Positions 30,175 to 34,747 of a stretch of DNA of 34,747 nucleotides are shown here, piece by piece; the first letter of the stretch is position 1, and each line of letters opens with the position of its first letter. A program made the position numbers and the translations under genes. Source of the DNA: a virus; IMG/VR virus record IMGVR_UViG_3300027917_000105, positions 1 to 34,747 of that record; one strand, written 5' to 3'. The notes below the pieces were generated by a model. It worked only from the letters and a program-made list of their open reading frames with translations, was not told where the DNA came from and searched no databases.

Positions 30175-30512
30175 TTTGCCAACCGTTCCTTTTCCAGCAG
30201 TTCACGAAGATGCTGATTTTCGGCTTCGAGAGACCATACCTGTTCGCGTCGCTGCTCCGAAATATCCATTGCCTGACTCCGCGAACTACGGACGGCTTCC
30301 AGCTCGTGCAAAAGCTCAAAATATCGGCGAACAAAACCATCGAACTGCTGGTTTACCCTATCCTTGTCCGAAGAATTTTCCTCGCAGTAAACGCAATAAC
30401 AACGCAGACACTTGTGATACTTGTGCTGGACATCGAAACACGGTCCCACCCAATAATGAGTACATTGTAACTGCTTATCTATCTGCTCTCGTGTTCCGCC
30501 ATAAACAATCAT
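30171..30512 (-). CDS. Zinc-ribbon-like protein with C-terminal coiled coil
   Basis: 113 residues, ATG at 30512 with GGAGG six bases upstream. Cys17, 25, 35, 38, 40 and 43 with several His residues (QCTHYWVGPC, HKYHKCLRCYCVYC) suggest metal binding. Residues about 60-113 are a charged coiled coil (FELLHELEAVRSSRSQAMDI, ENQHLRELLEKERL). The combination suggests a small regulatory or adaptor protein, but the function is unknown. Confidence 0.75.
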   Translation of the reverse strand: MIVYGGTREQIDKQLQCTHYWVGPCFDVQHKYHKCLRCYCVYCEENSSDKDRVNQQFDGFVRRYFELLHELEAVRSSRSQAMDISEQRREQVWSLEAENQHLRELLEKERLAK

Positions 30513-30513
30513 C

Positions 30514-30777
30514 TCAACCTCCAGCCATCAATCCCAAACAACCTGAACATGTGCGCATGACGTATTCAGGATGTCGAGTTTCAGTCATTTCCTCTGGCGG
30601 AAACATGTTCCCGCAGCGCGAACAATTCTGCAGAGGAATAGCGGCACTCATCGGCAAATGCCTGGCCCGATGAATAATCGACTTCCACCCATCTCGAACC
30701 ACCTCGACAAAATCTTCATGTATGTAGACATCCCAGCCAGCAAACCTGGCGACCGTAATTCCCTGCCCGTCTTTCAT
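30514..30777 (-). CDS. Zinc-ribbon-like hypothetical protein
   Basis: 87 residues from ATG 30777 with AGGAGGA upstream. The first 45 residues are a strand-rich domain (GQGITVARFAGWDVYIHED). The last 40 have a four-Cys ribbon: Cys52 and 55 (CSRCGNMFP) with Cys77 and 80 (CSGC). Four ligands in two CxxC pairs are typical of zinc ribbons that contact nucleic acid or protein. Function unknown. Confidence 0.75.
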   Translation of the reverse strand: MKDGQGITVARFAGWDVYIHEDFVEVVRDGWKSIIHRARHLPMSAAIPLQNCSRCGNMFPPEEMTETRHPEYVMRTCSGCLGLMAGG

Positions 30778-30791
30778 GTCTCCTCCTATAT

Positions 30792-31022
30792 CTACTCCGC
30801 CTTCGAAGCATCCATCGTTTTCATCTTCTTTGTATCCGTCTCGATCTTTTTAGCACACTCTGGACAATAATCCTTCCATCGGCCTTTGATTCGCACACTG
30901 ACCCAGCCCAAACGCTTCGCAACATCTCGTGTCCGCTTGATTAGCACTCGATCACTGACAATACCAGGGATCCACTCGCAGCAGAGGTCGCAGAAAATAT
31001 CGTTGCTGATTCGTATGGACAT
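30792..31022 (-). CDS. Small zinc-finger-like protein
   Basis: 76 residues, ATG at 31022 after GGGGAGGG. Cys11 and 14 (FCDLCCEWIPG) pair with Cys53 and 56 (DYCPECAKK), separated by a basic helix (KRTRDVAKRLGWVSVRI). This is a compact treble-clef-like outline. The Lys-rich tail may bind nucleic acid. Not recognised further. Confidence 0.75.
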   Translation of the reverse strand: MSIRISNDIFCDLCCEWIPGIVSDRVLIKRTRDVAKRLGWVSVRIKGRWKDYCPECAKKIETDTKKMKTMDASKAE

Positions 31023-31034
31023 GGACCCTCCCCA

Positions 31035-31223
31035 TTAGAGAAGTCCGTTCTGCTCTGCCCACCATTCCGCCAGCACAAGGTCACCCTCAGTATCGGCAGC
31101 GTAAACTTCAGAATCATCATGCACAACAGACTTCGGAACCCAAAGCTCGATTGTTCCATCGGATACCAGAATAGCTTTATCCGTCTCGCGAGTGCAAATA
31201 AAGTCGCCGACATTAGCCTTCAT
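31035..31223 (-). CDS. Small hypothetical protein
   Basis: 62 residues, ATG at 31223 overlapping the previous stop (ATGA), with GGGAGGA upstream. Strand-rich sequence (VGDFICTRETDKAILVSDGT, IELWVPKSVV) ending in an acidic helix (LVLAEWWAEQNGLL). The pattern resembles small single-sheet beta domains; no family or function can be given. Confidence 0.7.
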   Translation of the reverse strand: MKANVGDFICTRETDKAILVSDGTIELWVPKSVVHDDSEVYAADTEGDLVLAEWWAEQNGLL

Positions 31224-31543
31224 TTTTTCTTCCTCCCTTTCTTTTTCTTGGTCTTCGAATTCCTGCCAAAGTCAAGAGCTGCGGCTGAAGAATCCATGCC
31301 GTACTCACGGGCCATCGCTTGCAACGCTCCCCACTCATTGTGGTTAACACAATCCCAACATAACTCACGGATCCTATCTCGGATAATCTCGTCGGGCTCG
31401 TCAATTTCTTCGACAGTCACACGATACCTGCGGACCATCACGTGGTGATTCATGGCACTCGGAGTCGTTCGTGTTAACTGAGACACCTGCCAAGGACCGA
31501 TCTCCAGAAAAGTCTCGAACTGATGCTTTATCTTATCGCTCAT
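31220..31543 (-). CDS. Hypothetical protein with lysine-rich tail
   Basis: 107 residues from ATG 31543, whose ATGA overlaps the upstream stop; the longer frame to 31609 is rejected as overlap. The core has a strand MVRRYRVTVEEIDEPDEII, a helix RIRELCWDCVNHNEWGALQA and AREYGMDS. The last ten residues are almost all Lys/Arg (KTKKKKGRKKK), probably binding nucleic acid. One CxxC pair (CWDC) is present. Not recognised. Confidence 0.72.
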   Translation of the reverse strand: MSDKIKHQFETFLEIGPWQVSQLTRTTPSAMNHHVMVRRYRVTVEEIDEPDEIIRDRIRELCWDCVNHNEWGALQAMAREYGMDSSAAALDFGRNSKTKKKKGRKKK

Positions 31544-31764
31544 GCCACACCAAATCGTGCAATCGTTTTGTGAAAATGTAACTGACGCTGATTGTACCGG
31601 CGAACCCATTCTCTTTCTGCATACTCCAAATCGTCAGGAAAAACCGGATCTATCTGACCACACCTCGAACAAGAGCGAACCAAAATAGAAAAATTCTTTC
31701 TCCCCGTCGGCCCGCATCGCCTACGGCCAAGAAAATAATGACCACAAGGACATTTTCGCAACAT
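31540..31764 (-). CDS. Small zinc-ribbon-like protein
   Basis: 74 residues from ATG 31764, which shares its first base with the upstream stop (TGATG). Cys5 and 7 (RKCPCGHYFLG), Cys17, and Cys32 and 35 (SCSRCGQIDPVFP) form two knuckles separated by a basic loop (RRRCGPTGRKNF). The C-terminal helix is charged (EYAEREWVRRYNQRQLHFHK). Longer readings to 31899 overlap the upstream gene and are not needed. Confidence 0.72.
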   Translation of the reverse strand: MLRKCPCGHYFLGRRRCGPTGRKNFSILVRSCSRCGQIDPVFPDDLEYAEREWVRRYNQRQLHFHKTIARFGVA

Positions 31765-32048
31765 CAATCTACCAACTGCTCGGCAATGAGTTTTTTCATG
31801 GCAATCAATGCGTTTTTCCACCCCAATTGAAACGCTTCTTCCTCGGACAACGTCCAAATTTTTTCGACAGTAACTGATTGACTGGTTGTAATCGGACAAT
31901 ACTCCAGTGAACTAACTTTGTATAAATAGATCTCATCCACAAAATACTCGCCAACACGTAAAGGAACTCCTTCCAATAAATCTTGATTCAAAGACGTCTG
32001 AGACGTCCACTTGGCATTAGCTGGAAGCTCAACAATTTCTCTTCTCAT
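31764..32048 (-). CDS. Small hypothetical protein
   Basis: 94 residues from ATG 32048 with AAGGAG upstream, lying inside the last 20 bases of the preceding gene. A strand-rich part (GVPLRVGEYFVDEIYLYKVSS, then QSVTVEKIWTL) is followed by a helix (SEEEAFQLGWKNALIAMKKL). The helix resembles those that end small phage proteins with a substrate-binding beta sheet, but no assignment is possible. Confidence 0.72.
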   Translation of the reverse strand: MRREIVELPANAKWTSQTSLNQDLLEGVPLRVGEYFVDEIYLYKVSSLEYCPITTSQSVTVEKIWTLSEEEAFQLGWKNALIAMKKLIAEQLVD

Positions 32049-32331
32049 CTTCCTTCTCCTTCTTCTCGGCCCATAAATCGCAAGTACAACACCATGATAC
32101 TCGTCTGCAACTAGACCACTCATTCCAATCCCGCAGCATAGCTGATCTGACCAGCGGATTCTTCTGTGCTTCCTTGTCATCGTCTATTTCATCCGGATTA
32201 GCAGGTACTTTCGAGCCGTACAGATTGCAAAAATACGAATCAAACACGTACCCTGGCCAGTAGTAACAACCGGAACAATTGGCGCATGTTTTTCCACTCC
32301 GATAACTATCTGGTAACTTGAAATCAGCCAT
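32029..32331 (-). CDS. Cys-rich hypothetical protein with two metal-type clusters
   Basis: 100 residues from ATG 32331 (GAGG seven bases upstream). A first cluster has Cys16, 19, 22 and 35 (TCANCSGCYYWPG, YFCNLYG); a second has Cys75, 81, 82 and 84 (SCRRVSWCCTCDLW). The CxxCxxC spacing in the first is also known from iron-sulfur proteins, so zinc is not certain. The C-terminus is charged (AEKKEKEDEKRN). Function unknown. Confidence 0.72.
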   Translation of the reverse strand: MADFKLPDSYRSGKTCANCSGCYYWPGYVFDSYFCNLYGSKVPANPDEIDDDKEAQKNPLVRSAMLRDWNEWSSCRRVSWCCTCDLWAEKKEKEDEKRNC

Positions 32332-32339
32332 AACCAACC

Positions 32340-32624
32340 TCAACCTATCGAAAAGCGTATTCGAGAAATGTCTTTCGGCATGTGCTCAAGTAGAACCTCA
32401 TACCCGTTGTAGTAATGACCGCACCATTCCTCAATCCACTCTGGCTGATCATTCACCAAGTCCAGGGCTACTCCAGAACCATCTGGCTCACGATGATTGA
32501 AATACTCCTCGACTTCATGTGGAACAGATACCCCAGCTTCTTCACAAGCGTCCCACACAGCTTTCATCTTTTCCCATTTCTCGTCAGGGGAACGAATCGC
32601 CTCAATTCTTATGGTCAAACTCAT
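32340..32624 (-). CDS. Small hypothetical protein
   Basis: 94 residues, ATG at 32624 directly after the upstream TAG. The sequence has a strand (LTIRIEAIRSPDEKWEKMKA), a helix with DACEEAGVSVPHEVEEYFN, and a middle loop (WIEEWCGHYYNGYEVLLEHM) ending in a strand. The outline is like small conserved phage proteins I cannot name. The GAG-GAG-TAG-ATG junction supplies its Shine-Dalgarno from the end of the upstream coding region. Confidence 0.75.
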   Translation of the reverse strand: MSLTIRIEAIRSPDEKWEKMKAVWDACEEAGVSVPHEVEEYFNHREPDGSGVALDLVNDQPEWIEEWCGHYYNGYEVLLEHMPKDISRIRFSIG

Positions 32625-32888
32625 CTACTCCTCCACCCCAACATCTTTCAATTCTTTTTCGATCTGACCAATCATGCCGTCGATTCCTTCAATCAAAAGA
32701 TGAATCCACGCATTGCCTTCTAACCTAGCAGCCACAAACTCCTCATCTCCAACAGGATGTGTGCGCGCAAACTTAACAATGACAACAGGATCACTAGCAT
32801 TTCGGTCAGTAATGGCAGCCTTATTTTTCAACAACTCTTTCTTCTTACTAAGAAGCGAAGCAGCTCTAATTACATCATACGCTCTCAT
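32625..32888 (-). CDS. Small hypothetical protein
   Basis: 87 residues, ATG at 32888 with GGAGG upstream. Basic helical start (YDVIRAASLLSKKKELLKNK), a strand (VVIVKFARTHPVGDEEFVAA), and a long C-terminal helix (GIDGMIGQIEKELKDVGVEE). It ends in Glu-Glu, whose GAG codons form the ribosome binding site for the next gene. No known domain. Confidence 0.72.
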   Translation of the reverse strand: MRAYDVIRAASLLSKKKELLKNKAAITDRNASDPVVIVKFARTHPVGDEEFVAARLEGNAWIHLLIEGIDGMIGQIEKELKDVGVEE

Positions 32889-32902
32889 CTATTCCTCCAC
32901 TC

Positions 32903-32980
32903 TTACTTACCGTGGTCCACCCACGGTTCGCGCCGAATACGAGTAACCCCATCACGCACAAGCTCAGACACCGTTTTCAT
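32903..32980 (-). CDS. Possible 25-residue peptide
   Basis: ATG at 32980, three bases after the upstream stop, with AAAGG seven to ten bases before it, opens a 25-codon frame to TAA at 32903. The peptide (MKTVSELVRDGVTRIRREP, then five more residues) is amphipathic and charged. It fills an otherwise empty gap between two packed genes, which favours it, but size alone gives little evidence. Confidence 0.5.
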   Translation of the reverse strand: MKTVSELVRDGVTRIRREPWVDHGK

Positions 32981-32983
32981 GAT

Positions 32984-33178
32984 TCATACCTTTGTCGCTT
33001 CGAGGCACTGCGGACATCGCTTATATTTGCCATCCTTGAAGAATAGCTTTGCTTGTCCGAAGAAATAGCACATATCTTCGTCAGTATAGTCGACGCCTTT
33101 TCCCTCACAACAGGTGTCGCAATGGTCATCATCGAACACAATCATGACTTCAATCAATACCTTGACTGCCTTATTCAT
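32984..33178 (-). CDS. Small zinc-binding-like protein
   Basis: 64 residues, ATG at 33178 overlapping the upstream stop (ATGA). Cys20, 23 and 24 (HCDTCCEGKG) with Cys37 and Cys55 and 58 (RCPQCLEA) suggest a compact metal knuckle. Between them lie aromatic residues (MCYFFGQAKLFF). Function unknown. Confidence 0.7.
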   Translation of the reverse strand: MNKAVKVLIEVMIVFDDDHCDTCCEGKGVDYTDEDMCYFFGQAKLFFKDGKYKRCPQCLEATKV

Positions 33179-33453
33179 TTCCCAAGCCCCTTACATCGCC
33201 TTTTATCTTCGTTTAGTTCACCTTCTAATGTAAGAATGCAGTAGCGCCCAAGTAAACCTAACGCAGTATAAGCTTGTTTCTCTTTCATTACCTTTATTAG
33301 CAGCATAGATACGGCTGACAACTCTTCTTCATTCAACCTTTCTAATAGTTCTTTTGTTGTTTGAGTTATATTTTCAAACAACCCTTTTTTCTCTTTTTTT
33401 AATTCTTCATTTTGTTTTCGTATTGCTTCCCTTATATCTTCTTGTACGCTCAT
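33175..33453 (-). CDS. Helical hypothetical protein in an AT-rich patch
   Basis: 92 residues, ATG at 33453. Long helices dominate: EDIREAIRKQNEELKKEKKG, TTKELLERLNEEELSAVSML, and a more hydrophobic turn AYTALGLLGRYCILTLEGEL. The DNA is visibly AT-rich compared with the genes around 29-32 kb, with many TTT, ATT and AAA codons. No known family; the coiled-coil-like N-terminus suggests dimerisation. Confidence 0.7.
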   Translation of the reverse strand: MSVQEDIREAIRKQNEELKKEKKGLFENITQTTKELLERLNEEELSAVSMLLIKVMKEKQAYTALGLLGRYCILTLEGELNEDKRRCKGLGK

Positions 33454-33490
33454 TTTTCTTTCCTATTGTTCTCTTAAAGTCCAACACTTG

Positions 33491-33682
33491 TTATCGGCGT
33501 CTCTCATGCTCTATACAGGAATACTTTTTGAATAATGCTTTACATACTTTACAGTATGAGCGTTGATGGTAATACATACCTTCACCCTCTAAAGGGTATA
33601 GGAATTTCATCTTGCCTTTCTTGCAAGAATCACAGATATAGAATGCTTTAAATACTTTAAATTCTCGTTTTACTTCAGTCAT
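33491..33682 (-). CDS. Zinc-ribbon-like protein in an AT-rich patch
   Basis: 63 residues from ATG 33682, overlapping the upstream stop by eight bases. Cys17 and 20 (YICDSCKKGKMKF) and Cys44 and 47 (SYCKVCKALFKKY) form a clear two-pair ribbon with basic surroundings, and HERRR ends the protein. The upstream Shine-Dalgarno is weak. Likely a small nucleic-acid- or protein-binding ribbon. Confidence 0.72.
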   Translation of the reverse strand: MTEVKREFKVFKAFYICDSCKKGKMKFLYPLEGEGMYYHQRSYCKVCKALFKKYSCIEHERRR

Positions 33683-34091
33683 AGTTCTTTTCTTCCTTTG
33701 GATCAATTTCCTTAAGAACTAAACACCCTTTTTGAAGTGTTCCTATTGAACTTATTAACCACGGATAACAGACATAAGAGCGACAAACGCCTTTAGGATT
33801 CGCCGCATTCGCTGATAGGTATGGATGCTCGCAGTAATGCCAAAGTATGCCTAAAGGACCATCAGTTTGCACGGCATAGGAACAATCTTCTTCGCTGCAA
33901 AATCCAACGCCGTTTTCATCAAATCTTGGGTTTATCTTTTTCATCTGTTCCTCCGCAGAAATGCATGCTGCACAAATGTTATCCCTCAACGGATCGACTG
34001 CGTATTTCAACATTGGCGTCTCGGACAATGGAATTTCTTGCTCACACTTTCGACAAATATAAGGGTCATTTCTATCCCATTCATCGTTCAT
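33675..34091 (-). CDS. Multi-Cys hypothetical protein
   Basis: 138 residues, ATG at 34091 with GAGGAGGAG from the end of the previous gene. Cys13 and 16 (YICRKCEQEIPLSETP) and Cys40 and 43 (NICAACIS) build a ribbon resembling the HNH/recombination-like knuckles. A second group at Cys65, 70, 87, 103 and 108 follows. The remainder is aromatic-rich (LGILWHYCEHPYLS). No HNH catalytic set is visible. Function unknown. Confidence 0.72.
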   Translation of the reverse strand: MNDEWDRNDPYICRKCEQEIPLSETPMLKYAVDPLRDNICAACISAEEQMKKINPRFDENGVGFCSEEDCSYAVQTDGPLGILWHYCEHPYLSANAANPKGVCRSYVCYPWLISSIGTLQKGCLVLKEIDPKEEKNYD

Positions 34092-34625
34092 CTACTCCTC
34101 CTCAGCATCCAGAGGAAAGGCATCCCCAAAAAACTCATGTTTCTTCCCATTATCTAGGTCATACGTCCGGTGCTCATCAGTCTCCGAATAATATGGTCGC
34201 CACACATTTTCCGATACCGATGTGGCCTGCCAACAAACTGCTTGGTAGTCACCGGGGTCAGAACTCAGCTGCTCTAAATCCAAGATCATCGCAGGCAGAT
34301 GACTCTCATCTGGATAATTGCAATGAAACTGCCTCAGGGCAGCCACCACCCGAGGAATATCCACGATGCGAACGACGCTGTAGTCAAAAGTAAGCCACAA
34401 GACCTTGACCTCGAAATCCGCCAACCGTTCATCGTCCACCAGCTTCCAAAGATCCTTGGATCTTCCCTCAGCTAGCCAATTATCGTAGGGAATTTCTGGA
34501 TCCTTCACATACTTGTCGAACAATTCTTTCCAGACATATGCCGCCCACCTCCAGGAATTATGATACTCGTGGAGTACCCCCAGTTTCCCATCATTTGTAA
34601 ACGCGTACATAGTGCTTCTACTCAT
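34092..34625 (-). CDS. Hypothetical protein
   Basis: 177 residues, ATG at 34625 directly after the upstream TAG. Sequence begins MYAFTNDGKLGVLHEYHNSW with strongly aromatic helices (RWAAYVWKELFDKYVKD), then a strand FEVKVLWLTFDYSVVRIVDI and a helix RVVAALRQFHCNYPDESHLP. The end is acidic (DAFPLDAEEE). Despite its good length I recognise no family or catalytic set. Because of its many Trp/Tyr residues a protein-binding or inhibitor role is conceivable but unsupported. Confidence 0.75.
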   Translation of the reverse strand: MSRSTMYAFTNDGKLGVLHEYHNSWRWAAYVWKELFDKYVKDPEIPYDNWLAEGRSKDLWKLVDDERLADFEVKVLWLTFDYSVVRIVDIPRVVAALRQFHCNYPDESHLPAMILDLEQLSSDPGDYQAVCWQATSVSENVWRPYYSETDEHRTYDLDNGKKHEFFGDAFPLDAEEE

Positions 34626-34747
34626 CTACTCCTCCTTGGACGACCACCCACAACCAGGACATTCCCCTGTCTTCGAACCTTCAGACAAATCGATCAGCTT
34701 GTATCGCTGTTTGCACTTGAAGCACTCAACAGTATCTATTGGGCCTG
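34626..34747 (-). CDS. Zinc-ribbon-like protein, N-terminus cut by window edge
   Basis: Forty codons remain before TAG at 34626-34628. They include ECFKCKQRYKLIDL and ECPGCGWSSKEE, two CxxC pairs about 20 residues apart, the layout of a rubredoxin-like or zinc-ribbon end. The start lies outside the window. Its last codons GAG GAG supply the ribosome binding site of the next gene. Confidence 0.65.
   Translation of the reverse strand, partial: GPIDTVECFKCKQRYKLIDLSEGSKTGECPGCGWSSKEE

Noticed and set aside
1-34747. CRISPR arrays, tRNA genes, transposons or attachment sites
   Set aside because: No regularly spaced repeats, cloverleaf sequence, transposase or integrase motif was seen by eye; a computed search was not possible.

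Overview
The window is part of the genome of a tailed double-stranded DNA phage (or prophage) with a contractile, myovirus-type tail. Every supported gene is on the minus strand, so the biological reading direction is from right (34747) to left (1). The evidence is a full virion assembly line: terminase large subunit, portal, MuF-like protein, scaffold, N4-gp56-type major capsid protein, neck proteins, sheath, tube, tape measure, hub, spike, baseplate wedge and a fibre-like protein. Shine-Dalgarno sequences are strong (GGAGG type) and there is a lipoprotein with a lipobox, so the host is a bacterium; the sequence does not show which one. No integrase, repressor, lysis gene, replication gene, tRNA or CRISPR array was seen.

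Right part (34747 to about 28170): about twenty small, tightly packed, mostly unrecognised genes joined by ATGA/TGATG overlaps or TAG-ATG junctions. Ten of these proteins, one of them cut by the window edge, carry paired CxxC/CxC motifs like small zinc ribbons, and so does the larger protein at 28174-29388. Middle part (28170 to 26390): a two-helix membrane protein, the flavin-dependent thymidylate synthase ThyX, a small lipoprotein and two very short ORFs. Three promoters of similar design (TTGAC[A/G], 15-16 bp, then TATACT or TACCTT) each start at or next to the preceding stop codon.

Late part (26506 to 1): a fourth promoter (TTGACT, 17 bp, TATTCT) is followed within about 90 nt by a clear intrinsic terminator, and then by terL. 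This is the layout of a late operon that needs antitermination, or of a short RNA gene. TerL is split by a 335-residue LAGLIDADG intein placed exactly inside the Walker A motif. Head genes follow (portal, MuF, a small odd-composition gene, an internal promoter, scaffold, capsid), then neck genes (one with a C-terminal fibronectin III domain), a large sheath, the tube, and a tail chaperone gene. That gene has a textbook -1 frameshift signal (T TTT TTC, 3 nt, 13-bp stem) leading into a frame that has no obvious start of its own. The tape measure, hub, LysM, spike and wedge genes and a truncated fibre gene complete the module at the left edge.

The two least routine signals are the promoter-terminator leader before terL and the frameshift cassette before the tape measure gene. 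Both were read directly from the sequence and neither has been tested.
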